The notes: a model not told the origin generated them from the sequence alone. A stretch of 64,000 nt of DNA from Paragonimus skrjabini miyazakii (GCA_014338405.1 JTDE01021502.1:41714-105713), one strand, 5' to 3'. Shown: positions 50,156 to 62,866, counted from the stretch's first letter. Program-made: numbers and translations.

Positions 50156-53100
50156 AACCGAAGCTCTGACGTTTCACAATTGGGTCTCATCTAAGATCAT
50201 TAATCTGCTACTTATTAGTAAACTTATATAGTTAAGGACAGTGTCTTTACTGAAAAGGTGCGACGGAGATCTAAAAAGCAGAATAAAACACCGTTTTCTA
50301 CTTCGACCAGATGGGCTGCGCCAACTGCGGATTTCTTAGTGAGCTAACGGCATGCCACATAACGACTGAATTTGACACCTACGTCCCACAACGTTAATTT
50401 TGATGCCGTGCGAAAATAACCGTCTTATAATTGCCCCGTTGAAGCTGCAACCTGAAAAGGAGCTGTTAGCCTTGTCCAGAAAACCCCCTTAACATATGGT
50501 TGTTCCCAATCATGAACAGTTTACCAGAGTCTACCGCAACTACATCATTGGTAGCTGAATTTGGATACAGGCCAAACGCAGACTTGAAACCAACCCGAAT
50601 GTTCAAAAAGATTGATCATCAGAGTGGTTGCGGTAGAATAAAGTTACTCTCAAACTCTTGCCGCTGTTGGCCGTGGCATGACGACTGTTTGCTTCATAAG
50701 GAGCGATTGAGTTCCACGTCTTTTGATTTGCTCTTTGGCAACCTCCCTCTTACTGATCCTTCCAAAGTAAAAAGCTTTAGGTCAACCGTTTCATCCTAAC
50801 TCGTCCAGTTGAGATTCATTTATTCAACAACATTATCGGCTTCATATAACCTTTACACTTCCTGTGAATCGTGTGATACCTATCTATAGGGATGTGTCAA
50901 CACTGTCTTTCGGCCATCTGGTCAGATAGATGAGGACATTCGCAGTCAGAAAATTTTGCAAAAATGCATAGTTGGATGAAATGAGTTCTGTCCAAACGCT
51001 ATTTTCACGAACCAGTAAGCATATATCACCAAATCTAACGCATAAATGTTTATTTCCTTAGATATACAAATCCATATGAACTAACGCCACTGTTTGGGGG
51101 CATTCCTTTTCTGAAAGACGAAGGTGTTTGCTCTGTGAATTTTTAGCAACATATTATGGAGTTCAACCAGCTCGGTTGATAGATACTGCAAAACACTGCT
51201 CATTATGCGCGAATATCCAAAAGTCATCATGTGCATTTTAGTTACGTTTTATTTCAACAAGGCTGCTTTGTAAATATGATTTTTGTTGAGTTATCAGTAA
51301 GGTTTTCACAAGATTTCAAACAACAGTATGAATAGTGTATTCCAATTAACTGCATCAACGTTCAGAACGTTCTGAGTGAAGGTGACAGAACAGACAACAG
51401 TTGTTCTATTCAGTTCTGCTTTTTCAGTCGTGAACCTGCTAAACTAGTATGGCCTGGAATCGCCCTGAACTTAATGAGCATAATCTGTTCTCAAAACACT
51501 TGAATACTATAACTGCCGAATATTAACAGCCAAAGTTGCAACAACAAAAATATCACTGTTACAGTTATCTTGGGGAACTTTCTACTTTTCCCTACTTGAG
51601 TCTTTTCATTGACTTCATATAAACAGCAACACATTCATCACTGGCGTCAGAACGCATGTTTCATACCAGCCGCTTATAGCAAGAATAAGACACTAATATA
51701 ATCGATAGATTGTCAATCAGAAGGTATTGCTAATACGAGATTACATTAAACCACTCCAGTTCAGTCTTCATTGGGTGCGCAACCTAAGTGAACAGGCCTA
51801 AGACCGGGCTTCTGATGCTAGTATTCAGCGGAATTCAGTTAACTGCAGCAAGCTGTAAATAATACCGACGAGCGATTTTTAGTGAATCAACAATTTTCCC
51901 GCGGCAAACAAACAAAGGTTGGTTTCCGTCTTTTTAACTTGGTTCTCGTTCAAGGTTTCAAGAGTTTTAAACTTTCTTGATCCATTAGTAAATACCGCAG
52001 TTGCACCGTGGCGTTTGTCCTTGGGAAGTTTTCTTAAGCTGTACTGAGTATAAATCTAATTGAGATTCATGCTGGGAGTTCTAGGTTCGTTCATTTTCAC
52101 TGTATTGCACTATGAACACCAAGGACATAGGACCAAAAATAAAGGTCGTTGTAGCAATCAGCTGATACTGAAGGAGTAAGGTATTCAAACAGAAACAAAC
52201 AAACCAATCAAGGTCTGTTTGAAAGACTTTTGGCGGGAATTTGATGGATGTTAGTTGTTTCTTTGCGATCAGCGCTCACTTTCTCCGTATCACATTGTAA
52301 GCACTCGACTCTATTTGAGGTTCATCCAGAGACGGTCAAAGTTGTCATGAGAGCTGAAAGTGGTTAGTATAATATGTCGTCTGACCAATTGTATTGACGA
52401 AATTTGCAAAACAAAAGTCGGTCTCAGAGAACTACATAATGACAGTCTTACCAAGATCAGTCATACCAAGACCATATGACTAACCACATTCTTAAGCAAC
52501 CACAGAATAGGTTGTCCCGATGGACGATGAGCTGAAGTGAACCTTTTCTATTGTATGTTAATTCTTGTATACTGGTAACTTTTTCTTAGCGAGCTTATTG
52601 TTTCTGCCACAGTTAAAAAACGACCTATTCCGGTTTATTTTTCATCAGTTTTGCATGGAGAGACTAAGTTTGATTACGATCAGTTAAATTTTAATAGATT
52701 AGCGCCCCATAAGAAAATTGTCAACCGCAATAATGAGTAGTAAAAGTGGTCGGAAATTACATTTCCACACTAGTGAATACTGCTCACTGGAGCGCCGCCA
52801 CTTTGTTGCGTTGTGGCGAGGACCACGTGGACCAGAGCGCAACTCTTTATTTGAACAGTTTTCTACTTTCAGTCCACATTCAAGAGGGAGCTGAAACACT
52901 CAATTTTTACAGGGTCATCAAATGGCTTCCTGTTGACCGTCCCTATCTTCGGATAGCAAACTGATCGGTTCTGACGTGAAACTGTCCTTAGTAAATTTTG
53001 TCACATTTCACAGCCTCATGCAAAAAGTGGTTTAGTCAGAAACGAATGAATTCTAACTATGGAAAAATGTTCCATAGCACCTGTCCGGATTACTTTACGG

Positions 53101-53309
53101 TAAGGGAAACCATTAGGATCCCACAGCACTGAGCAGTGTTGTATGCAACGATAGCGCTTAACCTGCTCGTGAACTGTAGGCCCCATTTCTTAAAACAATA
53201 TATCCTTCCTAGATGTTCGTTTATATCGACGAATAGACGGAACTATTCAACGCAGGATTCATTGCAAGAATACAGGGACAAGTCAGTTCACGAAATTTCA
53301 CAGTATTGT

Positions 53310-53905
53310 GATCCTAAAAGCAGAAGATAAATCTAGTACGCTGCCTGATTGATAGAACGTACAAGATTTGTTCGAGGAATAGATTTGGAAGTGAACTCGA
53401 ATCCATAAAGAACATACTTCATGATAACGGCTACCAGGAACGATTTATCGCCAGAAGTATGATCAGATTATCACTTGAACCTAAATAGCATGGCGTAAGA
53501 AAGAATCCTGTGTTTATTTGAGTACCGATCAAACGTGACAATGTCGCAGGATGGCTGACAAATAGACCCAACCAGACAATTAGCAGGATCTTTACTACAG
53601 CTGAACTCTGTATTCAATTCTCCACACACCCAATTCTCCACATCCACAATTATCAGGTATTATAACGAAGAAAGACTGACAATTTGGTCTTCATCTACAT
53701 GTTTCTACTCATTCACTTGTTTCTGTGGAGCAGGTTATATTGGTCGAACGTCAAGACAACTTTCAAAACGAATTCAAGAACACCATCCACGGTGGCTGGG
53801 GCAAGGAAAATCACGATCAATCAACAGTGCTATCCTCGCCAACCTGGTTGAATGCGGGCACCAAGTGAAAACTGATCCAGTCTTCAAAGTTTCTCTGCAA
53901 TAAGT
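53310..53905 (+). pseudogene. Penelope-like element: RT thumb and GIY-YIG remnant
   Basis: From about 53330 the sequence gives NLVRCLIDRTYKICS and ILHDNGYQERFI, the region after the palm in Penelope reverse transcriptases. RPNQTISRIFTTAELCI then follows near 53563. After a frame change, FTCFCGAGYIGRTSRQLSKR and IQEHHPRWL form the Cys-x-Cys-linked GIY-YIG endonuclease (53690-53900), ending at TAA. Stops and frame changes make it inactive. Palm and fingers were not recognised upstream. The C-x-C pair before GIY-YIG, missing in the 29 kb copy, is kept here. Confidence 0.85.
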
Positions 53906-54020
53906 CTGATCGGTATCTCGATCTAACTCTCTTAACTCTCTATATAATTGTACCGGCCTGAAGATGAATCAACGAAAACAAGTTTATATTCCCATTTCTT
54001 TGTCTCTCATAGTGACTGGT
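53906..54020 (+). mobile_element. Penelope-like 3' tail with degenerate hammerhead-like block
   Basis: After the endonuclease stop comes CCTGAAGATGAATCAACG then AAAA, which resembles a hammerhead core with CTGATGA expanded to CTGAAGATGA. The same position in the 29 kb element carries the complete motif. A 30-bp piece (53963-53992) recurs at 9899-9928. Confidence 0.35.
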
Positions 54021-54226
54021 GTGTGTGACAGCGTATGTAATGTACATAGTCGATTTCGGAGTGAAAACCAAAATACTGTCGGACATTACACACCATGCAC
54101 TTGGCAACTCAAATCGACTTATTTCAGACAACTGAACCCAACCAGCAGTTTAATTCAGCCCAAGTCAACCTGAGAAACTTTATCACCGACTCGTCAATTT
54201 ATGTTAAACAATTTTTGGAGAGTGCA

Positions 54227-54252
54227 ATATATATATATATATATATATATAT
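54227..54252. repeat. AT dinucleotide repeat
   Basis: Thirteen uninterrupted AT units. Confidence 0.95.
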
Positions 54253-55599
54253 TACAATCTTAGTTAGGAAGATAATAGAAGCTGTGGAATAAAAGCTTGT
54301 TGATACCACTTGATTCGTTCTAGTGAGTTCTCAATCGTCATGCTACTCTGTAAACATTTGTTGAGCAGCAGAGGCGTGCACATTTTCTGGCACTTAGTGA
54401 CCTTTCAATGATACTGCTGAACTGTGCCAGTCTTCTACCAAGTTGCTGTTTAGTGATGTCTGAATAGTAGGTGTTCCAAATAAAATTTCAATGCAAAGTG
54501 ACGGCTAATTACAATTAATTGTATTGTAATGTCTTCCGTTTTAGTTTCGGTCGTTGATTCTATGAGTTTTTCGGTCATCAGATTACATATCTAAAATCTT
54601 ACTGCAGTACAATCATTTAGCAAAACATTTGAAATTTATCAATGTCCATCGAGTTGGAAAATATGCTAGAACAGGGAACAAGCACAATATACAGGCCAAG
54701 GTTGAATCACCTTCAAGTATATCGTACAAACATGCTGCTGTATTTCGCTGCGTAAGCACTCCATGCTGCGCAAATATTGCCAGACAATTTTTCCCTGTGA
54801 AAACTGTGTCCACATTCATTCACGCTGTTTGGTATGAAATTAATCAGGTCAAAATCTAATCGTGAATACTTTAAATTGCTTATAGAGGGCCCAACCATGG
54901 GAAGCGTCTGACAGCGAGTAAATAACAAGCACATGTTCACTAAAAGCACATCTGCAACCAACACAGTTGGGGAGAAAATGTAGCCCATGTAACATCTCTA
55001 GACCAATCAGGGTTATTGATAGAAAGTTGCAACTGCCGTCATGATAATTATTCGGATGTAGCAAATTTAATTTGCAAATTCAATTTGCATTTGGTTATGA
55101 GGCATAACAAAGTCGGAAATGACTATAAAACAGTTCATTAGCATTCACTGGAACTACAGATTACCTAGGTCTTTAGTTGTGTCATCTGGAGTCGTGATAG
55201 ATGACTGCAAGTTTGTGACTCAGGGAATACGTATGATAAATTTTAATCTGGTACAAAGAGAAGCGGGGCAGCAATGGATGGTACCGCGCGTAATCTTCTA
55301 CTCTATCTTACAAAATAATATCGGGATACTTGTGTGAAATCCCGTATACATTAAAGCGTTCCGAGTTGTAACATCCACATTATCCCCATGTGTCTTATAT
55401 ATACCGGTAAAGGTTGCGTTGAACCGCCCAAATTTCTAACGACCACTACAAACGTTATTGTTTGCTGTGACTAACTTTCCTGACTACCATTACCTTGATT
55501 TTGATCCGGTCTAAAGTACAGTTCGGAAGACAGCGCAAACGCCGCATATTTTCAGTCACAATGTATTCGATCGAACAGGCGACGAAACTTGATACCCAC

Positions 55600-55866
55600 C
55601 TTGTTTTCCCATTCTGATGGAACCTCAAATTGACACCATAGTTTTGTCGGCGCCTCCGGCGATAACGGATCCACGATTCGAGCCCAAGCGAGTTTCGGTC
55701 CGATTTCCACTAGGCCATGATTTCCTTCTGTCCGAGCTGTCACTAACAGACGTGATGGTTTATCAGGTTGAATTTTTGCAAACTCTTCGGAGATCGGCAA
55801 GATTGGTTTATGCCACAGCCACGAGTGGATAATTTGTGACCCAGTTACTGGACAAGGAAGGATGAC
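55600..55866 (-). CDS. Ig exon: first Ig domain seen (E1)
   Basis: An 89-codon phase 0/0 exon lies between the acceptor TTCTTACATCAAG and the donor AAG/GTGGGT. It begins with an Ig B strand, VILPCPVTGS (cysteine at residue 5), then the C strand HSWLWHKP with tryptophans at 16 and 18. The E strand is near HGLVEI and the F-strand cysteine is at residue 78 (KLWCQFEV), a normal 73-residue spacing. It joins in frame to 41185-40581 over a 14.4-kb intron. Because the domain starts at strand B, an upstream exon must supply strand A. Confidence 0.78.
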
Positions 55867-58180
55867 CTTGATGTAAGAACAACGGAAGTTGTTAGTTATG
55901 AATTTTGACTAAGTTTCAAAATATTATTTTTCCAATTATTCTGTGTGTGAGTGTTTTGTTTTTCAGAATAAACTTGCACGGGCGTTCTAACCTTGTTGAG
56001 TTAGCCAGAGTCAAGTTCAGCTATATTGTAGTTTCCTTAAGTTAAAAACTATTATAAATTAGTCCGATATTTATGTAATTACAGCCAACCTTCTAAATTT
56101 TTCCGAAAGAAATTGTTTTGTTCAAATACCTAATACTTGGGAAAACAGTCTTTCAAAGCTGGTTCTATTTTAACTTAGTTTGCAAGCTTTGTCCTTTAGT
56201 TAGTCAAGGATACACGCACTCTGACAAACCATAAAGTTATATGGCTATATCGAATAAAGCAAGCACCAGTAAATTTTAATCTTTGGGTTTTGTTTGTCTC
56301 TGATAAATAAGTGGTCTAACAGTAACTAGCCTATGACCGGGACATAAGACAATAGTCAACCATGGTCATTATTGTATAGATAACGTGACTTTGATGTGAA
56401 TATGGTTGCCCAAGTAACGGGAAAAAGGCAGCACTAAACTGTCAAACAAACGATAAGTCATATTTGCAATCTGCGCAGAAAATCGTGCTATATTTCACTC
56501 GGGTGATTGTATTCAAATTTGTTAAAGAAAACTGAAATCTTATCTAATGTTCCTCAGTGACATTACAGTCGGCGATTTGCTGTCATTTTATCAAATAGAC
56601 TGATGGCTTTTCGTCAAACTTTTTATTAATGACGTTAAACAAAGTGCGTCAGTTTAAGGGGTGGATGAAGTACAGATCACTGGTATTTTTAGAAATGATA
56701 ACTTACGCAGTGTGAAAATAATGAAACACACACTCCCTTTAATCGTCTAGTTAATTTGACTAACGTCTTCTTTTTAAACACATCGAATAAGGTGACAGTT
56801 TGACTTGAATGAAGCGGTAAAAGAAACGAAATAATTGGATTGTACAATTCGATGGACATTAATTGAGGCTGAATCCGTCAATGGTACAGATTTACTATGA
56901 AAATATATTCTTGTGCATATCTAAAGCAGAAAGTATAAAATACCTTGGAATGCACAGGAGAGTAAAGTGAACATATCCATGAAATTGTCGACTCACCAGC
57001 CTTGAAGAAGTAAACAACTTCAAATGCATGGAGTCAAGAAAAAAAATTTCCAGGGATTTTGAATAAATTATGGGAAAAAGAATAACTTATGTCACACAAC
57101 GCAAGAATTCAGTAGAGAGGAAACAGCCCTACTGTCACAGAAACTAAATACATAGAATTATCAAGAGACCTGCTGCTATACAAGGAGACAAATTTAATGG
57201 CACATCGATGTGTGTTAACAGGGTTATCACAAGAACTGGGGCGCCAGATGACCTTTACGTTTACACTGACTAATCCACACAGCTTTCATAGGGGTCAAAA
57301 TTACTTTTCAAAGTGGGCAGACAATAAGTGATAATCCCAGTTTACACATTAACCCACTTATTTCAGATGCAGGTTCAGGAGAAAAAACATTCCACCGTTT
57401 AATTACGTTTCCTGTTGGAGGGTTTTCGACTGGGCAACTAGACTACAAAGAACGTTGTAGTTTAGTAGAAAAGCGCCTGGATCTCAATTAAAGCTGACTC
57501 AGTTGTCCTACACCTACACTTCATGAGTCTCAATATTTTGTGTAAATGCTTACAAAATCTGTGGCCTTGCGTTGAAACTGACACCAGTTCTAAACGTTTT
57601 TTTAAAATGTGAAATAATAAATTAAAGACGTTAGGGTGGATTTGACATCCAAATGTCAACCATCCAGCATCCGCGCTAGTACTTTCCGATTCAAATCAAG
57701 TTTACACGACTTGTTCAAGCCTCGTCGCAACTCAGTGTGAGTGTCTGGTTTTGTTTTCCTGGTCGTACTTTCACTTCATACCACGTGCACGTTTATTCCA
57801 CCTCAAACGTTTCAATCACACGTGCATCTGCAATGATGGTGGACATCAAATGTGCAACCTGACTTCCGTCGTCAGTGTAACTGTACCCTGCATTGAAACT
57901 TTTAAGCTATTCACCACCCCTGTGTTCCTCTCAACGCTTCCAAGTCATCTAAGTTCACGAACTTTTATAAACACACTAGACTGTGATCAACTGGCTCAGT
58001 GCAGACAAAACAGTTGAGAAGTCCTGATCGCGGGGTCATGTAATTAAATAGTGCGATTCTGTACGCTTCTTTTAAAGATGACCCGGCGACCTGAAAAATA
58101 TTCACAATAGATTATGATTGGGCGCTTAAAATGATCAGGAATTCATGTCTATTTTAAAGTTACTAGAGTTGTGATTAGCA
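55867..58180. other. Non-coding stretch upstream of E1
   Basis: AT-rich sequence. Apart from the candidate exon at 57887-57802 I see no coding signal, RNA gene or transposon. The open frame at 57751-58017 on the plus strand is antisense to that candidate. Confidence 0.45.
57802..57887 (-). CDS. Possible upstream exon supplying Ig strand A (E0)
   Basis: Between an acceptor-like CAATGCAG and a weak donor (GAG/GTGGAA) lies an 86-bp stretch, phase 1 in and phase 0 out. Its peptide YSYTDDGSQV...ADARVIETFE would join to VILPCPVTG of the next exon to give a plausible Ig A'-B segment. The pyrimidine tract is poor and the donor is not consensus, so this is only a candidate. The sequence between here and the RTE element at 58.2 kb shows no better alternative. 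The true 5' exons, including the signal peptide, are outside the window. Confidence 0.3.
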
Positions 58181-59470
58181 CGTTGGCCTCACAAAAATGA
58201 GGGACGGAATTCAAGCTTCGGTCAGGAGAGTGATGAGTACTAATGAAGAGCTCTATGAAGAGCGAAAATCGAGGCTAGTGCATCCTATTAGATGTGTCCG
58301 GCCTAAAGGCTTATCTGGTTACGAAGACCGCAATCAACTCACCATCATCATGATATCAGCCATGGACCTGACCAGAAGGTAATGTGGCTCGGGCCGCCAC
58401 TCACCTCAACAGTGACGTGCTACTAAGAGGTTTCAAAATTAATAAAAGGAAAGTGATCGGGAGAACTAGAAATGTTATGGATAGAGTTACGTCGTTGATT
58501 GCGACAGAGCCATCTCAGATAGCGTCTCTAACCAGCGGCTCGAGCGATCACGAGGACCCCATCTAGGCAGACGACGCCTACCCACTCTGCTCAATGGAGC
58601 AGTCAGAGTCTTCATATTTCATGACAACGTGGTTGCTTAACCACCATGTATTTTCATCTAACGGTTGGTGGTCTCAGTATATGATGGCAGGTACGGTAAA
58701 CGACCAGATGACATACGGAGTACGTGACTCAACCACCGCAAGCTGTGCACCGTGAGTAGTTGGCCAACTGATCGCGCATCCCGAGCATTCAGGAATATGC
58801 ATCGGCGAACTGCCACATTACTCACGCAGTCAGTCCACTGAATATGAGCTGATTGATGGAGACAGCGAGAGTCAAAAACAGCAAGCTTGTTGATATCTTC
58901 CCTATGAAAAAGTCACGTATTCGAACCATAGAGCAAAAGAGAAAACACACGGGCATTTTGAACCCATACAAACCAGCTAGGTAATTCACCTTGTCCAGCA
59001 TAGTCTGCATGTCTTCGGACGAAGGGATAAGTTAGACAATGTAATCCATATACTCCAGATCGGTCAAACTAGCGCCAGAAAGAAGCTCAACACCAAGCCC
59101 ACTGGATTTGCGAGGGGCATTCTACAGAATGTCGCCCATGACAAAAGTGAACATGAAGGGATAAACCAGAAACCCCTGACAAACACCACTAAACGTGATG
59201 AACGCCCGAGACAGCTGTCCATAAACTCTCACCCTGCTTGCAGAGTGAGCATACAGTGATCTCAATAGACTGGCATATTTCCCTCGCATGTTCTTGCAGA
59301 GAAGATAGCTCCAGATAACGGCACGAGCAACTGAATTGAAAACAAACTTTAAGTCCAAAATGACCACGGCCCTCGACTGCCTATAAGATTGCCGATGTTC
59401 CAAGATCCGTCGCAAGATAAAAATGTGATCACTGCGCCCCCGGCCGCGTATCTGACTTTCTCTGGGCTTA
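58165..59470 (-). mobile_element. RTE-type LINE, 3' half (downstream of the gypsy insertion)
   Basis: Read on the minus strand, from 59470 downward: RGRGRSDHIFILRRILEHR, then VVILDLK, VRVYGQLS and PFMFTFVMGDIL match RTE reverse transcriptase. The catalytic box has decayed (LTDLEYMDY near 59050 in place of YADD). The coding end is marked by SSRWLETLSEMA near 58507-58545. A non-coding tail with an ATGATGATGG run continues to about 58180. Stops and frame changes are frequent. The other half lies at 63397-64000. Confidence 0.8.
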
Positions 59471-59475
59471 GTAAG
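59471..59475 (+). repeat. Target-site duplication, left copy
   Basis: GTAAG directly before the left LTR; the right copy GTGAG is at 63397-63401 (4 of 5 identical). A 5-bp duplication is normal for Ty3/gypsy integrases. Confidence 0.7.
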
Positions 59476-59620
59476 TGTGGCAGAGTGCAGCCAATCGTGT
59501 ACGCCACATCTGCAATAACCAATCAAGTTGAACTATGTATACAGTGTCCATAACGGACTGGATTAGACTTTGTGTGGTGTAGTGAATACACATCTTGCTC
59601 TGAACCCGACTTGTTCATCA
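59476..59620 (+). repeat. 5' LTR of the Ty3/gypsy element
   Basis: About 145 bp, from TGTGGCAG to TTGTTCATCA. It aligns with 63242-63396 through shared blocks such as CCACATCTGCA, CCAATCA, TGTCCATAAC, GTGGTGTAGTGAATACACAT and CTGAACCCGACTTGTTC. The LTRs have diverged clearly, with several small gaps, so the insertion is old. Confidence 0.8.
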
Positions 59621-60332
59621 TGATAACAGAGATGACGAACCCAGATTGGATGGGTGTGAGCCCACTGGCGGGACTGAATCTCCGACCACCGACCCAGCTG
59701 AACATGAAGGAGGATGAAGGATTTCCAGAAAGCTGGAAAATGTGGAAGTTACAATTTGAAGATTTCCGCGCGCTAGCTCGACTATCGTCAGCCAAAAAGG
59801 AGTTTCAAATGGCGTTTGTTCGACGTGCTATCGGAGAGCAGGCCGTCCGCTGCATTACTAAATTTTCGTATGGGGCAGACGAAGACTCAGAAGACTAGGA
59901 AAACGTGATGAAAAATTAGAATGTTCTTGTTTGCGATCTACGAACGGGAGTTTTGAGAGGTACACATCTAATTTCCGCGCCCATGAGCCAGGAAAATCTA
60001 CAGATCGATTTGTTTAAGCTCTGAAGTCCATGGCCACAACCTGCGGTTTCTGTAACTGCATGCATGGCAAACTGACCAAAGACAGGTTAATTATCGGAAG
60101 GAAAAACGGCAATATGACAAAGAGAACGCTGAGGGCTCCTCAGTTGACGCTCAAACAATGCATTGACATGTTTCAAAGTGAAGAGGCAGACGACAGAAAG
60201 GCAGAAGCTCTCATAATTCACCCGACAGAAGCCATTAATCGCGTGATGGTCAAAGAACCAAGAAACCCTCTAGCAGGCCGCAATTTCTGCCGAAGAACCC
60301 ATGGTTTCAAGAGGGAACAGTGCCCAAAATGA
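59572..60332 (+). pseudogene. Gypsy gag remnant
   Basis: The first open segment ends at a stop at 59896-59898. It has the W-x-x-W-type start of the Mag-like gag (SWKMWKLQFEDF). A second segment at 60030-60332 ends with a zinc-knuckle remnant: FCRRTHGFKREQCPK followed by a stop, then C-x-K-C-like residues further on. The first knuckle cysteine appears altered. Confidence 0.7.
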
Positions 60333-60398
60333 CGAAACATCGACACAAAGTGCAGCAAAGCAAACCATTTCTCCGTTTGCTGCAACAGCGGTCCAATT

Positions 60399-61199
60399 TT
60401 GACAAAGACGATTGGAGTGATCGAACCCCACCGGGGTATACGATCTGCCGAAATTGAGTTGAATTGGATAACAACAAACTTCCGTGTGAACTCAAGTGCA
60501 GGTGTCAGTCTCATCCCTCGGTCCTGCGTCCCAAACGAACTACTGACGGATACGAACCTCGTACTTCGAATGTGGAATGGAACAACGGTGGGGCCCACAG
60601 AGAAGGTTACAACAATCCCACGCAACCCAAATAATGACAAACGTATCGAACAAGTTTTGTTTGTGGTCAACGAAAATTTTCCACCCCTCCTCGGAGTTGA
60701 AGCAATCAAAGCGCTGGAATTGGTAACATTTTACTGCGTACATAACGTAATCTCGCCATTGACCAACATGTGTATAAAATATTCCAGTGGTTTTGATGGT
60801 ACCCTGGGAACCCTCCCAGGAATCTGTGAATTAAGCATCGATTCGGATGCAAAACCAGTCGTACTACTCATTCGCTGTTTGCCACCCACTAAACTAACAC
60901 GATTAACAGATTTGGGAGCAATACAGCAAGCAGATGAGCCAACCGATTGGGTTGGTCAGGTCGCTATAACCAGCAAGAATTCCGGTGAATTGACAATTAG
61001 CATCTACCTGAAACCATTAAACGCAGCATTAAGAAGGGAATATTTTCGATTCCCCTTATTGGAAGTTGTTCTTCCTCAGCTAACCGATGCGTGTTTTTTA
61101 ACCATGGTGGATGTATACTTTGCTTTCTGGCACGTAAAACTGGACGAACAATCCTGGTTGTTAACGACATTCGGGTCACCTTTTGATCGCTTTTGGTGA
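60399..61199 (+). pseudogene. Gypsy protease and 5' part of reverse transcriptase
   Basis: The N-terminal part is a retroviral-type aspartic protease whose active-site motif is changed: the region before AGVSLIPRS has Asn where the catalytic Asp belongs. The protease is followed by the RT: LLGVEAIKALEL is the protease end, and VDVYFAFWHVKL near residue 230 is RT motif A with its Asp kept. A TGA stop at 61197-61199 cuts the frame in the middle of the palm. Confidence 0.8.
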
Positions 61200-62220
61200 C
61201 TTGGTCTACCGTTCAGATTGAAAGTTTCCAGCGAGATATTCCGGAACCGACTAATTCAAGCAATCAATAACGTACTTGGTGTCATGTGCATAGCTGACGA
61301 TGTTTTGATCCACGGTCGTACCAAACCCGAATACGACAAGAATCTAGAACTCTTTCTTGTCAGATGTCAACGGATCGGCATCAAGCTCAAATAGGAGAAA
61401 ATTGAATATTGCACCAACGAAGTTACTTTCCATGGTTATGTTTTATCCAGAGAAGGAATCCAGCTTGATCCAGCAAATATGTGTGCAATAGTGGACATGC
61501 TCACCCAGTTGATGTGAAAAGTATTGCTTGTTTCAATGAAATGATGAACTACTTGAGTCTATTTCTGCTTTGTTTAGCTCAAGTCATGGAGCCCATCAGA
61601 CTACTGACCCACAAGGATACGCCATGAGTTTTGAGAGATGAACAGGATCGAGCGTGGAAACATATCAAACAGTTAATCGGAAAAGCTCCTGTGTTACGTT
61701 ACTATGATTCACGTCTACCGTTAGTGATACAATGTGACAGCAGCCAAGATGGGATTGGAACAGTTCTGATGCAGAGTGGACATGTGACTGATTTCTGTAG
61801 TCGAACCATGAGTAGTGCCGAGACTCGATACGCATAAGTCAAAAAGGACCTGCTGGCGATAGCTTTTGCCATGGAAAAATTCAACGCTTCACATGTGGGA
61901 GAAAAACTATCGTCCAGACCGACTATAAACCATTGACAACTGTTGTAAAAATAAATCCCCTGGACAAGGCGCCACGCAGTTTGCAGACAATGTTTGTACA
62001 ATTTCGAGATCGGATACACCCTTGGCAGGAACATGGTAGTGGCGGATACACTATCGCGAGCCCCACTGGCAACGGAAGATGACAACTGCACCGGATATGA
62101 ACAGGTACACCTGACGCTCGCGGAATCACACTCGCGGTTACCACGAATAAGGCAGACGTCTGCCTATGACGAAGAGATGGAGAAGATCGAAAACCAAATC
62201 GGAAACGGCTGGGCGGACTA
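61200..62220 (+). pseudogene. Gypsy RT palm end and RNase H
   Basis: After the stop, the RT catalytic box reads IADDVLI, with Ile in place of the usual aromatic or Val. A further TAG lies in IKLK-stop-EKIEYC near 61392. The RNase H region follows with LVIQCDSSQDGIG (first catalytic Asp kept) and SRTMSSAETRYA. The frame breaks again near 61837 and 61960 before VADTLSRAP, the normal end of gypsy RNase H. Confidence 0.75.
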
Positions 62221-62866
62221 GTGAATGAACAAATTCGCCCTTATTTCAAGGTCCGGGATGAATTAACTACAGAAAACGAGACGCGCTATGGATACCGTAT
62301 ACTTGTCTGGGATGGCTACCCATATCAAGGACTTTGTTTCAACCTGTACGATCTGCAAGCAGTACGGGACGGGACAACCAAAGGAACCCATGGTGTGCCG
62401 CTCAATCTCCAAGCGACCTTGGCAACACGTAGTGGTTGATCGCTCCTCGCATGCAGACAAGTCATACCTGCTTTTGGTGGGCTACTTCAGTGAATTTTTT
62501 GAAATTGAGAAGTTAAATGCCACATCAGCCGAGGAGATAATCGGTAGGTTAAAAACCCAATTCGCAAGATATGGCATTCCAGAATGTGTGAGATCAGATG
62601 GTGGTCCACAGTTTTCAGCACAACAGTTTGCGGAGTTTGCCGAAAAATGGCGGTATAAACATGAAGTCTTCAAACCAAATCACGGCCAGTCTAGTGGTAT
62701 AGCGGAATCTGTTGTGAAGAAGGTAAAGAAAATAATGAAGAAGTGCTCAGCAGCCAAAGAGGTCGCCTATCTGGCACTAGTAGAACACAGAAACACCCCG
62801 TCAGAAGATATAGATTTGAGTCTAGCTCAAGGGAAGCAGAACCAGAACTCAAATACAACTTGTTGA
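62221..62866 (+). pseudogene. Gypsy integrase remnant
   Basis: The zinc-binding part is frameshifted: the first frame (62221-62439) loses register with the second (62288-62866). The latter has STCTICKQYG (the CC half of the HHCC finger), VVVDRSSH, VRSDGGPQF and SSGIAESVV, which correspond to the D, D and E of the DDE core; the usual SDNGPQF has Gly for Asn here. The C-terminal part runs on to about 63150 with stops. Confidence 0.8.

Larger units (their letters stand above)
41186..55599 (-). other. 14.4-kb intron between E1 and E2
   Basis: The longest intron seen. It contains the RTE element at 47.5-49.5 kb, a Penelope remnant at 53.3-54.0 kb, a possible tRNA-like B box at 50145-50155 and an AT repeat at 54227-54252. 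The rest (41.2-47.5, 49.6-53.3 and 54.3-55.6 kb) is AT-rich with only short, featureless open frames. Confidence 0.45.

Noticed and set aside
58197..58566. Two plus open frames next to the RTE copy
   Set aside because: They are antisense shadows of the RTE C-terminal end and its non-coding tail.
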